DNA of 64,000 bases, taken from an uncultured Gammaproteobacteria bacterium (lineage in GTDB: Bacteria > Pseudomonadota > Gammaproteobacteria > HK1). Location of the stretch: the NCBI GenBank assembly GCA_958295465.1, contig OY282353.1, forward strand, positions 1,550,001 through 1,614,000, given 5' to 3'. The notes below the pieces were generated by a model. It saw nothing but the letters and a program-made list of their open reading frames with translations, was not told the DNA's origin and did no database searches. Every line of letters starts with the position of its first letter. Position 1 is the stretch's first letter. This document shows, in pieces, positions 40,262 through 48,484 of the stretch. Position numbers and translations under genes: made by a program.

Positions 40262-40459
40262 CCGCCGGAAGCCGCAGCCGGGGACGGCCCGCGCGGCACG
40301 GGGCCGGCGCTCGAATCGTACGGCCGCTTTCTTCTCCGGCTGGTGCCGGCGGTGGGGCGCTCCCCCCGCAGCCGGAAACTCCTCCTGGACGACCGCGTTC
40401 GGAGGATCGCGCTGGACGTGCTGGAAGCCCTCATCGACGCGACGTACACCCGGCAACGT
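40262..40459 (+). pseudogene. Avd-like four-helix-bundle fragment (diversity-generating retroelement accessory type)
   Basis: In frame 2, residues ESYGRFLLRLVPAVGRSPRS and RKLLLDDRVRRIALDVLEAL followed by IDATYTRQR match the first helices of the bAvd/four-helix-bundle proteins found beside diversity-generating retroelement reverse transcriptases. After TYTRQR the expected L..AN..L..LR..LRLA helices are missing. There is no ATG start in frame after the TGA at 40250. I read it as a remnant. No reverse transcriptase or template/variable repeat was found in the window. The rest of 40192-40750 contains nothing recognisable. Confidence 0.4.
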
Positions 40460-40750
40460 GGCCACCACTGCGCCCGCGTTCCCAGGACGCACGGTTCCCT
40501 GGATATCCGCCGGCCTGGTTCGACCGAACCGCGCCGCGTGCGCGACCCGTTCCGTAGCGTGAAATCGCCCTCGCCTCCACCTGTGGTCGTGGCGGCCCTC
40601 GCGGCATGGGGCTAAGATCCGGCTCTGGTTCCGTGCGATACGGCGAGTACGCCGATGGAGCGGTCGCCGGGCGCCGTTTTCCTCCGGCTCCAATTCCGGC
40701 ATCCGTCCTTCAGGAGGCCCGGCCATCGCGCGGATACGGTCGATGCCGCC

Positions 40751-40826
40751 GCCGGCTTAGCTCAGTTGGTAGAGCAGTTGCCTTGTAAGCATCAGGTCGT
40801 CAGTTCGAGTCTGACAGCCGGCACCA
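40751..40826 (+). tRNA. tRNA-Thr (anticodon TGT)
   Basis: Plus-strand cloverleaf with acceptor GCCGGCT/AGCCGGC, D arm GCTCAGTTGGTAGAGC, anticodon loop CTTGTAA (anticodon TGT), T arm GTCAGTTCGAGTCTGAC, discriminator A and encoded CCA. One mismatch in the anticodon stem (T-T). The accessory island with IS remnants ends directly upstream. Confidence 0.95.
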
Positions 40827-40981
40827 TTCCTGCCCGCTTTCGCCCGCCTGCCGCGCGGCGGGTCCCATGCTCCCTCCCGGGGCCGGTGGCGATGCGGGAA
40901 TGGGCGGCGGCGGTGAGGGGTTGCTCGAAGCCGCCGCCGATCCCATCGAAGATTGCCCCTCCATCGAACCGGAGACGACGG

Positions 40982-41980
40982 ATGACCACGGCCGAGCTGA
41001 CGAACGCCGACGAGCTCATGCTCCAGAGCCTCTACTGGTGGGACATCGCCACCTTCTTTCGTTGCCCCATCGAGCGGGACCCGGGCAACTGCGACGTCGC
41101 CCTCGTCGGCGTGCCGCACTCGACCGGCAATGGAACCACCGAGCGCGACCAGCATCTCGGCCCCCGGGCGGTACGTGAAGTGTCGGCGATGGCCCGGCGC
41201 GTACATATGGAATTCGGGATCGACCCCTGGGATCTCGCGCGCATCCGCGACATGGGGGACGTGCCGCTTCCGGAGGCCAACGACAACGAGGCCTGCATCG
41301 AGCGCATCACCCGGTTCTACCGCGCGATCGACGCCGCCGGGGTGCGGCCGGTGTCGGTCGGCGGGGACCACTCCATCACCGGCGGGATCATGCAGGCCAT
41401 CGCCGGCGAGGGCGCCCGCCTGACCGGCGGCAGGAAGGCGGTGTTCCTGCACTTCGACGCCCATACCGATGCCTACGAGCAGGTCCCGCATTTCCTGGGG
41501 GCGGTGAAGTCCGCGGCGCATTGGGCGAGCTACCTGGTGCGCGACGGGTACATCGATGCCACCCGTAGCGTGCAGATCGGGATGCGCGGCAACCCGCGCA
41601 CGCTCGACTGGCGCAAGCCGAGCGAGGAGCTTGGCTACGAAGTGATCACCATGGATCGCTACCGCGAGATGGGTCCCGATGACACCATGGCCCTCATCGA
41701 TGAGCGGATCGGCGATGCCCCCCTCTACGTCACGTTCGATCTGGACTGCCTCGACCCGACGGTGGCCCCGGCGGTCGCGAACCTGGAGGCGGGCTGCGAG
41801 GGCTTCGGGATCGACGAGGTCATGCGGCTCCTGCGCTGCGTGCGCGGCAAGGACGTGATCGGCGGCGATGTGGTCTGCCTCATGCCGACCAAGGATCACC
41901 CCAACCGGATCACGGCGCATACCGCGGCGGCGATCATGTTCGAGATCGTCAGCCTGGTCGCGGACGGCTTTCGGGGATAG
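40982..41980 (+). CDS. Ureohydrolase (agmatinase/arginase family)
   Basis: Dinuclear-manganese enzyme that removes urea from a guanidino substrate. 332 aa. Metal ligands are in VSVGGDHSITGG, FLHFDAHTDAYEQVPHF and VTFDLDCLDPTVAPA; the N-terminal half has VALVGVPHSTGNGTTERDQHLGPRA. The substrate loop after the third motif reads NLEAGCEGFGIDEV rather than the GTPEPGG of typical agmatinases, so the guanidino substrate may differ. It sits upstream of the proW 3' duplication and shares a neighbourhood with a ProXVW transporter and a DDAH-like hydrolase. The ATG at 40982 is chosen because the longer frame runs through tRNA-Thr. Confidence 0.82.
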   Translation: MTTAELTNADELMLQSLYWWDIATFFRCPIERDPGNCDVALVGVPHSTGNGTTERDQHLGPRAVREVSAMARRVHMEFGIDPWDLARIRDMGDVPLPEANDNEACIERITRFYRAIDAAGVRPVSVGGDHSITGGIMQAIAGEGARLTGGRKAVFLHFDAHTDAYEQVPHFLGAVKSAAHWASYLVRDGYIDATRSVQIGMRGNPRTLDWRKPSEELGYEVITMDRYREMGPDDTMALIDERIGDAPLYVTFDLDCLDPTVAPAVANLEAGCEGFGIDEVMRLLRCVRGKDVIGGDVVCLMPTKDHPNRITAHTAAAIMFEIVSLVADGFRG

Positions 41981-41992
41981 TGGACGGGCGCA

Positions 41993-42685
41993 CTACCGCC
42001 CGGGCCGGTGGCGCGCGGTCGAGCGCTTGTAGTGCCCCTGCACGATGCGGTCGATGACCATTGCGCAGAACAGGATCGCGAGGCCCGCCAGCATCCCCTG
42101 GCCCTTGGCCGCGTACTGCAGCGCGACGAGCACATCCTGGCCCAGGCCCTTGGCGCCGATGAGCGAGGCGATGACCACCATCGACAGGCACATCAGGATG
42201 GTCTGGTTGACGCCGGTCATGATCGACGGCATCGCCAGCGGGATCTCGATGTCCTTGAGCAGCGTCCACCGGGTGCAGCCGAACGCGGTCGCGGCCTCCT
42301 TGGTGCTTTCCGGCACCCCGCGGATGCCCAGCGCGGTCAGCCGGATGACCGGAGGCATCCCGAACACCAGCGTGGCCAGCACCCCCGGCGGCTTGCCGGT
42401 GCCGAAGAAGGCGATGATCGGGATCAGGTAGACGAACGCCGGCATCGTCTGCATGAAGTCGAGCACCGGCAGGGCCGCGTTGTAGGCCCGCTGGCTCTTG
42501 CCGAACCAGATCCCCAGCGGAATCCCGATCAGCACGCAGAGGAAGGCGGCGGCGCCGAGCAGGGAGACCGTCACCATGCTCGTCTCCCACAGGCCGAAGA
42601 GGGCCAGGTAGGCGAGCGCGGCGCCGGTGAACACCGCGACGCGGGGGCCGGCCAGCCGCCACGCGACGACGACGATGACGGTCAT
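41993..42685 (-). pseudogene. Duplicated 3' end of proW (C-terminal permease domain)
   Basis: Encodes 230 residues equal to residues 289-518 of the full ProW at 45859-47415, starting at an internal Met (MTVIVVVAWRLAGPRVAVFT) and keeping the EAA loop and the normal C-terminus. The DNA repeat is 41995-42688, about 99 percent identical to 45861-46554. The upstream part of the gene is absent. The frame is intact and could make a short permease domain, but no ribosome site of its own is evident, so I treat it as a duplication remnant. Confidence 0.75.
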
Positions 42686-42688
42686 GAC
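41995..42688. repeat. 694-bp direct repeat, left copy (proW 3' end)
   Basis: Matches 45861-46554 with about seven single-base changes and no gap. It borders the left side of the 3172-bp insert 42689-45860. Confidence 0.92.
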
Positions 42689-42860
42689 TTAGGAGACTGA
42701 TCGAATTAAGGTTTCCAACTTCATCGCGGGCGCAATTCACCGATCCGGTTACCGTGACACGCGCTTCGATGCAGAAACCGCCGTCACCTGGAAACTCTAT
42801 TTTCGTCACCCTCCTTATGATGCAGAGCACGCCAACGCCGGCACTCTGAGGACTTGCACC

Positions 42861-43322
42861 GTGAACTCGCGTGACTTGATAGAGATCGCCCGCGGTCTGA
42901 CGGAGCTCAGCCCCCGACGGCCCAGCCAAGCCAACCTTCGCCGTGCGGTCAGCACGGCGTACTACGCCGTGTTCCACTGCTTGGCCGGCGCCGCGGCCAA
43001 CCTGTTCGTCGGCAGGAGTCGCGGCTCCGCGTGGCACCGGGTGTACCGCGCCCTCGAACACGGAAAAGCGAAAAGTGCCTGCGGGCACAAACAAGTGATG
43101 AAACGCTTCCAACCGGAAATCCAGTACTTCGCTGAAACGTTCGTCATCTTGCAAGACGCCCGGCATCGAGCGGACTACGCGCTTGAAGGCCGCTACTACA
43201 AGCTGGACGTCCTGGCGGACATCGACCAAGCCGAGAACGCCATCGCCCAATTCGAGCAGGCCGACATCCTGCCTCGACGCGACTTTGCCACCCATGTGCT
43301 GTTCAGGCGGCGACCGTCATAA
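42861..43322 (+). CDS. HEPN-domain protein
   Basis: 153 aa from a GTG preceded by GAGG. The helical domain has LRRAVSTAYYAVFHCLAG in the first half and a basic segment LQDARHRADYALEGRYYKLD in the second (R-H-R near the HEPN active-site position R-x4-6-H). HEPN proteins are often RNases in toxin-antitoxin, abortive infection or RNA-processing systems; whether this one cleaves RNA cannot be told. A small gene follows 40 bp later and is probably co-expressed. First cargo gene of the insert between the proW repeats. Confidence 0.65.
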   Translation: MNSRDLIEIARGLTELSPRRPSQANLRRAVSTAYYAVFHCLAGAAANLFVGRSRGSAWHRVYRALEHGKAKSACGHKQVMKRFQPEIQYFAETFVILQDARHRADYALEGRYYKLDVLADIDQAENAIAQFEQADILPRRDFATHVLFRRRPS

Positions 43323-43362
43323 GAGCCCTCGACACTTGCCCTTCGGAAGAAGGAAATTCGAC

Positions 43363-43659
43363 ATGAACGAGCAGAACATCCGCGAGATCGCCGAGACGGC
43401 CTTCAAAGCCCGCTTCGGTGACGTCAAGGTCGTCAGGGTCAACGTCAGGCCCCGCTTCGACCACGACGACGACCCCGTGGTGGACGTGAACATCATCTAC
43501 GACGGCAAGTACGAGCAGTTGAACCCCGCCGGCCTGTTGCGCGTCCGTTCGGAGGTCGTCTCCAAGGCGTGGCGGCAGGTGGAGGACGACCTCGGCTTCC
43601 CGCTGGTCCACTTCATCGCCAAATCCGACATCGGGCGGCGCGACACGGCGACGGTCTGA
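43363..43659 (+). CDS. Small conserved-looking protein, partner of HEPN gene
   Basis: 98 aa with a good ribosome site (AAGGAA, spacing 8). It opens NEQNIREIAETAFKARFGD and has RPRFDHDDDPVVDVNIIYDG and the terminal LVHFIAKSDIGRRDTA. The pattern (helix, beta strands, acidic loop) suggests a small alpha/beta domain. It is not a recognisable MNT nucleotidyltransferase, as the GSxARG...D.D motif is missing. Its place directly after the HEPN gene suggests an antitoxin or partner, which is inference only. Confidence 0.55.
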   Translation: MNEQNIREIAETAFKARFGDVKVVRVNVRPRFDHDDDPVVDVNIIYDGKYEQLNPAGLLRVRSEVVSKAWRQVEDDLGFPLVHFIAKSDIGRRDTATV

Positions 43660-44177
43660 CGCCGTGGCCAAGGTATGATGTGCAGCATGACGGGTCTGGT
43701 TCGAGACAGACTGGGCAGTGTATGACGGGGCGGAGCCGTTGCGGCGAGAGAGCGGTAGCGGTGGCCTATGTGGGCCGCGCCGGCGGGAGACGGAGCGTTG
43801 GGTATGGGTAGCGCCTCGTCTTTCCCCTCCGACGCGAACGGCTGTCCCGGCACGGAACCGCGCGAGATTTGCGGCACGCCCACCACCGTCGCGCCCAGGC
43901 CGCGGACGGTCACCATCACCGCCGCAGATGCGGACTCACCCTGACCTTCTCCGTCTTCGTGGCCGCCAGCGCCACCCGCGCCGGCCTCTGTCCATCAGCA
44001 GCGTCTCGGACGGGGCGTCCGGGAGTACGATCGCCACCCTGACGCTGGCCCACCGGCCCGGGTTACGGCTTCAACACCAACGCGACGATTGCGATGCGGG
44101 TGCTGGCGGCGGCGACGCCTGAATGATGGCAAAGTGAGATGCAAGCCCATTTGGAATGGAGGGTTCGTCAGATCCGT
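43660..44177 (+). pseudogene. Decayed fragment of a repeat/Ig-like surface protein
   Basis: No intact gene in this 518-bp stretch. Short protein-like pieces occur in successive frames: VTITAADADSP (about 43909), LTFSVFVAASAT (43941), SISSVSDGASGSTIATLTLA (about 43990-44050) and GYGFNTNATIAMRVLAAATP (44061). Such text is typical of Ig-like or tandem-repeat adhesins, so I read it as a frameshifted remnant. Low confidence. Confidence 0.3.
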
Positions 44178-44579
44178 TTACGTGCGTGTTATCCGTTTTC
44201 CGAACCACTCGACCAGCTCGTCGAACGAAAGCCGTTTCCGGGCGACGTCCAGTATCATGTCCTTCACTTCCTTCTGAATCACCCCGTGCTTTTCGGAAGG
44301 CGTCAACCGATAGCCGCTTCTCTCCAGCAGCAAGTTCAGGAGAATGAGTGTCGTGCGTTTGTTCCCGTCCGCGAAACCATGGTTTCCCACCATCGATTCG
44401 ACAAGAGCTGCCGCCTTGCTGCATATGGCGCAGTAGTAACCGGAGTAGGGACGGGCGATGGCGGATTCGATCGAGCCGAGGTTGATGACGCCCGATCGAC
44501 CCCCGAAACGCAATGCCTCCTCGTGGGCACCCAGCGCCTCGTCGAGCGTCAGCCGGTAGTGGCGCTTACCGTTCGGCAA
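44178..44579 (-). CDS. doc: Doc/Fic-family toxin (death-on-curing)
   Basis: 133 aa. The Fic core motif is HGFADGNKRTTLILL near residue 70 (H-x-F-x-D-G-N-K-R), with the Doc-type N-terminus YRLTLDEALGAHEEALRFGG and the GVINLGSIESAIARPYSGYY segment. Doc proteins phosphorylate EF-Tu; related Fic proteins AMPylate targets. The usual upstream Phd-type antitoxin gene is not recognisable: the start overlaps by 14 bp the end of the UDG-like gene, whose C-terminal tail might play that role (inference). Confidence 0.82.
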   Translation of the reverse strand: MPNGKRHYRLTLDEALGAHEEALRFGGRSGVINLGSIESAIARPYSGYYCAICSKAAALVESMVGNHGFADGNKRTTLILLNLLLERSGYRLTPSEKHGVIQKEVKDMILDVARKRLSFDELVEWFGKRITRT

Positions 44580-45660
44580 GTTGCCTCAGGGTCATACGAT
44601 ATTTGCCGACCGTGCGATCCATGATGGCGATGGAGCGCGGCAACGCGCCGGCCGCGAATCGGGCGACGGTTCGTACCGTCGACGGCCCTGCTGGGCCGCG
44701 AGTGCGTCGGAGGGTCGTTGAGAGGCGCGTCGTCGAGTCGTTCGTCACCATTCGCCCGGCGGTAGGACCGCACCAATCGATGGGCTCGCAACCGTGCGCG
44801 GCCAATTCGTCGTTGACTCGCTCAAGGGGATTCCCGGAGCAGAAGAAATATCGAGGTACGGACGGGTGCCCGCTCTCCACGAAGCGAAGGTTCGCGCTCG
44901 GAACGCTCAGACGTCTCCCTTGGGCTTCGATCCATCCCCGGAGGTTTCGGGCCTTACCGCCGAACAACACAAAGACGACAGGTCTCTGCCGAGCATCCTC
45001 CACCAACGAGGAAACGATGGCGCGCGTGACTGGACGCCATAGTGCCCGATGCCAGTTTCGCTGTTCTTCGATCGCTTGCCACGAGCTCCCTTGACGACGC
45101 CTGCCGGTGTCGGACACGCTTATGGTCGGAGTGCGGTTGATCCAGAGCACACCTTGCCCTGTCAGATTCTCGAACATGGACCGGGGGGGCAGAAGAACGA
45201 CCGGGCCGTCTTGCAGCCCGCGCCGAAGTTTTCCTCGGCGGTCTCGGAGACGGTCGCGATCCAGCCCAAGCCCCTTCGCGTCTGGGAGTAGCGCGGCAGC
45301 GGCGCAGACCAGATTCAGCAGGCTGGGCGTTACGCGACCGGGCTTCGCCAAATCGTCGATCCATTCGGTGAGGTCGCCTTGCTCGAAAGAGCGACCGGTG
45401 GCCCGGTCCGGATCGGGATACGGATCGTTGCCGATTACAATGGCGTCCACATCGGAAGGATCGATGCCTTCCAGCGCATAGAAGACACCGCCCCAGTTAC
45501 GCCTGACCGGCACAATTCGCGCATCCTGATCGAGCGATGCATCTCGGGGGACAGCGTCGAAATCCGGCTCCACGCCATCCAGCCTTTCGCGCCAAGCCAT
45601 GGGAAGATGGTCCCGCCATTGGCGCAGATACGTCCGCACTTCGTCGTGCAGATGGGGCAT
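44566..45660 (-). CDS. Uracil-DNA-glycosylase-superfamily protein with extra C-terminal tail
   Basis: 364 aa from the ATG at 45660, which has AGGAGAGG nine bases upstream; an ATG at 45693 lacks such a site. UDG-fold motifs: water-activating loop VIGNDPYPDPDRATGRSF (family-1 enzymes read GQDPYH), VLWINRTPTISVSD, VFVLFGGKARNL, and the minor-groove loop ESGHPSVPRYFFCSGNPLER ending in EPIDW. About 65 residues follow where E. coli Ung stops, beginning near MVTNDSTTRLSTTLRRTRG, and overlap the doc start. The changed active-site text leaves the base specificity open. It lies in the cargo between the proW repeats. Confidence 0.7.
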   Translation of the reverse strand: MPHLHDEVRTYLRQWRDHLPMAWRERLDGVEPDFDAVPRDASLDQDARIVPVRRNWGGVFYALEGIDPSDVDAIVIGNDPYPDPDRATGRSFEQGDLTEWIDDLAKPGRVTPSLLNLVCAAAALLPDAKGLGLDRDRLRDRRGKLRRGLQDGPVVLLPPRSMFENLTGQGVLWINRTPTISVSDTGRRRQGSSWQAIEEQRNWHRALWRPVTRAIVSSLVEDARQRPVVFVLFGGKARNLRGWIEAQGRRLSVPSANLRFVESGHPSVPRYFFCSGNPLERVNDELAAHGCEPIDWCGPTAGRMVTNDSTTRLSTTLRRTRGPAGPSTVRTVARFAAGALPRSIAIMDRTVGKYRMTLRQLAER

Positions 45661-45858
45661 CGTCCATATCCTCTCCTCGGCGTCGGTCGACATCTTACAC
45701 GACGATGCCGCGTCGCGGACGATGATGGCCGGCTGGACACGACGAAGCTGCTGGCAGCGTTCGGCACGTTCTCTTCGGAGAGCACGCGGAGTGCTGGTTT
45801 GGGGTATTTCAAGGACTACCGAGAGGCCGGTCCGCAGCTCTGGAGTTGTCCTGCATCG

Positions 45859-47415
45859 TCACCGCCCGGGCCGGTGGCGCGCGGTCGAGCGCTTGTAGTG
45901 CCCCTGCACGATGCGGTCGATGACCATCGCGCAGAACAGGATCGCGAGGCCCGCCAGCATCCCCTGGCCCTTGGCCGCGTACTGCAACGCGACGAGCACG
46001 TCCTGGCCCAGGCCCTTGGCGCCGATGAGCGAGGCGATGACCACCATCGACAGGCACATCAGGATGGTCTGGTTGACGCCGGTCATGATCGACGGCATCG
46101 CCAGCGGGATCTCGATGTCCTTGAGCAGCGTCCACCGGGTGCAGCCGAACGCGGTCGCGGCCTCCTTGGTGCTTTCCGGCACCCCGCGGATGCCCAGCGC
46201 GGTCAGCCGGATGACCGGAGGCATCCCGAACACCAGCGTGGCCAGCACCCCCGGCGGCTTGCCGGTGCCGAAGAAGGCGATGATCGGGATCAGGTAGACG
46301 AACGCCGGCATCGTCTGCATGAAGTCGAGCACCGGCAGGGCCGCGTTGTAGGCCCGCTGGCTCTTGCCGAACCAGACCCCCAGCGGGATCCCGATCAGCA
46401 CGCAGAGGAACGCGGCGGCGCCGAGCAGGGACACCGTCACCATGCTCGTCTCCCACAGGCCGAAGAGGGCCAGGTAGGCGAGCGCGGCGCCGGTGAACAC
46501 CGCGACGCGGGGGCCGGCCAGCCGCCACGCGACGACGACGATGACGGTCATGACCACCGGCCACGGCGTATCCACGAATACCGTCTCCAGCCCGTCCAGC
46601 ACCGCCCTGATCGCGGCGACGATGCCGTCGAAGACGCCGGCGCCCTTCACCGACAGCCAGTCGAACCCCCCGTCCATCCAGGTGGACACCGGCGCGTAGT
46701 AGCTCTTCTTATCCACCGGGAAGAAGGCGACCCAGGGCTCGAGCCCCGGAGCGATCTTCCCGACGGTGAACCGGTAGAGGGTGAGCGGCACGATCGCCAG
46801 CCACAGCAGGGCGCCCAGGCCGGCCCTCGTCCAGCTCAGGCCCGATGCGGTTCCGGCGGGGTCCGCCCGCCAGCCCAGGTACTGCTTCTCGTAGCGCAGG
46901 TTGGCGTAGAAGCCCTGCACCAGGCGCATCCCGATCAGCAGGACGAGGCCGGTCGCGAGGATCGTCACCGCGCCTTGCGCCGCGAGCGCGGCCTCCTCGG
47001 CGACCCGGTTCATGATCTTCTCGAGGTTCTCCGCCCGCTTGAGGAACGAGGCCGCGTCCGGATCGCCGGCGAGCTTCGCCGCCTCGTGCTTGGCGAGGAA
47101 CTCGTTGTACTTGAGGGTGAGCTTGTCGAGCCGGGCGAGCTTGTCCGCCCCCAGCTCACCCCACCAGCCCCGGCCGATCTGGACGAGCGCGAGCACCTCC
47201 AGGACCAGGAACGTCCAGAAGAATCCCCACAGGCCGCGGGCCGCGCCCCAGAAGGGTCCGGCCAGCGCCGCGGCCGTGTTCCACGACCAGGGGAAGCGGA
47301 CGGCCGACTGGATCTTCTCGAATTCGCGTTCGTAGTACGCCGGCCGGGCGCCGGCGAAGTCGCCGACCGAGCCGGCGAGCCGGTCCGGGGACGCGGAGAA
47401 TCCGGTCTCCTGCAT
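45859..47415 (-). CDS. proW: Glycine betaine/proline-type ABC transporter permease
   Basis: 518 aa. The long N-terminal part (residues 1-290) has helices and a charged coiled segment (LTLKYNEFLAKHEAAKLAGD) before the canonical permease domain: ETSMVTVSLLGAAAFLCVLI, LDFMQTMPAFVYLIPIIAFF, EAA loop STKEAATAFGCTRWTLLKDI and MVVIASLIGAKGLGQDVLVA. This extended form resembles OpuAB/ProW-like subunits of marine and halophilic bacteria. Its start overlaps the proV stop. Its last 694 bp are duplicated 3.9 kb away. Confidence 0.92.
   Translation of the reverse strand: MQETGFSASPDRLAGSVGDFAGARPAYYEREFEKIQSAVRFPWSWNTAAALAGPFWGAARGLWGFFWTFLVLEVLALVQIGRGWWGELGADKLARLDKLTLKYNEFLAKHEAAKLAGDPDAASFLKRAENLEKIMNRVAEEAALAAQGAVTILATGLVLLIGMRLVQGFYANLRYEKQYLGWRADPAGTASGLSWTRAGLGALLWLAIVPLTLYRFTVGKIAPGLEPWVAFFPVDKKSYYAPVSTWMDGGFDWLSVKGAGVFDGIVAAIRAVLDGLETVFVDTPWPVVMTVIVVVAWRLAGPRVAVFTGAALAYLALFGLWETSMVTVSLLGAAAFLCVLIGIPLGVWFGKSQRAYNAALPVLDFMQTMPAFVYLIPIIAFFGTGKPPGVLATLVFGMPPVIRLTALGIRGVPESTKEAATAFGCTRWTLLKDIEIPLAMPSIMTGVNQTILMCLSMVVIASLIGAKGLGQDVLVALQYAAKGQGMLAGLAILFCAMVIDRIVQGHYKRSTARHRPGR
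45861..46554. repeat. 694-bp direct repeat, right copy (within intact proW)
   Basis: Right partner of 41995-42688. This copy lies inside the full-length proW and is presumably the original. Confidence 0.92.
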
Positions 47416-48461
47416 CAGTGGTCACCCCCCTTGATTCCCTTGAGGAGCGTGGCCTTGTCCACGACCCCCACGTCCTGTCCGCCATCGGTGATCACGATAG
47501 GCTGATCGGTGGTGGTCGAGAGGTCGATCAGCCCGCTCAGGTCGATGTCGTGCGCCGCCCGCGGCGCCAGGCCCAGGTCCTCGCCCGGCCGCGGCCGGTA
47601 CTCCCCGATCCGCGCCATGATGGTATGGGCGAAGACCAGCTTCAGGGTGGAGATGCCTTCGACGAAGTCCCGCACGTAGTCGTCGATGGGGTTCGTGACG
47701 ATCTCCTCCGGTGTGCCGGTCTGCACGATCCGGCCGTCCTTCATGATCGCGATGCGGCTGCCGATGCGGATGGCCTCGTCGAGGTCGTGGGTGATGAAGA
47801 CCGTGGTCTTGTTCAGATCGGCGGAGAGCGCCATGAACTGCTCCTGGAGCTGGCGCCGGATGAGCGGGTCCAGCGCGGAGAAGGGCTCGTCCATGAGCAG
47901 GACCTCGGGGTCCGAGGCCAGCGCCCGGGCGAGCCCGACCCGCTGCTGCATCCCGCCGGACAGCTCGCTCGGGAAGCGGTCCTCGTAGCCGTCGAGGTTG
48001 ACGAGGCTCAGGCAGCGCTGGGAGACCTCCCAGCGTTTCGACTTCGGCTGGCCCTGCACCTGCAGCGGGAACGCGACGTTGTCGCGCACCGTGCGGTGCG
48101 GAAACAGCGCCATGTGCTGGAACACCATGCCGATGTGGGCGGCGCGCAGCTTCCGCAGTTCCCCCTCGCCCAGCGCCAGCACGTCCCGGCCCAGGACCTC
48201 GATGCGACCGGTGGTCGGCTCGATCAGCCGGTTGACGTGGCGCACCATGGTCGACTTGCCGGAGCCCGACAGCCCCATGACGCAGAAGATCTCGCCGCGC
48301 GGGACCTCGAACGAGCAGTCCGCGATGCCGACCACGCATCCGAACCGCTCCAACACCTGCGTCTTGGTGAGGCCGTCGCGCGCGATCGCCTGCATCGCTT
48401 CATCGACCCGCGTGCCGAAGATCTTCCACACGCCGTGCAGCTTGATGACCGGTTCACTCAA
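47415..48461 (-). CDS. proV: Glycine betaine/proline-type ABC transporter ATP-binding protein
   Basis: 348 aa. Begins with the ProV-specific KLHGVWKIFGTRVDEAMQAI, then Walker A MGLSGSGKSTMVRHVNRL, VFQHMALFPHRTV, signature ELSGGMQQRVGLARALA, Walker B VLLMDEPFSALD and FITHDLDEAIRIGSR. The C-terminus carries one shortened CBS-like region (QPIVITDGGQDVGVVDKATL), which in ProV senses ionic strength. It precedes proW with a one-base overlap; the binding protein proX is separated from it by the hydrolase gene on the other strand. Confidence 0.93.
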   Translation of the reverse strand: MSEPVIKLHGVWKIFGTRVDEAMQAIARDGLTKTQVLERFGCVVGIADCSFEVPRGEIFCVMGLSGSGKSTMVRHVNRLIEPTTGRIEVLGRDVLALGEGELRKLRAAHIGMVFQHMALFPHRTVRDNVAFPLQVQGQPKSKRWEVSQRCLSLVNLDGYEDRFPSELSGGMQQRVGLARALASDPEVLLMDEPFSALDPLIRRQLQEQFMALSADLNKTTVFITHDLDEAIRIGSRIAIMKDGRIVQTGTPEEIVTNPIDDYVRDFVEGISTLKLVFAHTIMARIGEYRPRPGEDLGLAPRAAHDIDLSGLIDLSTTTDQPIVITDGGQDVGVVDKATLLKGIKGGDH

Positions 48462-48484
48462 TCGGGATGGCTCCTTGCGGGCGG

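Noticed and set aside
40500..40660. Possible template or variable repeat of a diversity-generating retroelement next to the Avd-like fragment
   Set aside because: No adenine-biased repeat pair and no reverse transcriptase frame; similarity was not convincing.
39920..40726. Minus-strand 268-codon frame over the ISL3/Avd remnants
   Set aside because: Antisense of recognisable remnants and low-complexity beyond them.
45694..45812. Short minus-strand frame starting MKYPKPALRVLSEENVPNAA upstream of the UDG-like gene
   Set aside because: Protein-like for about 30 residues but then runs out of frame into the UDG gene; no family recognised and no ribosome site.
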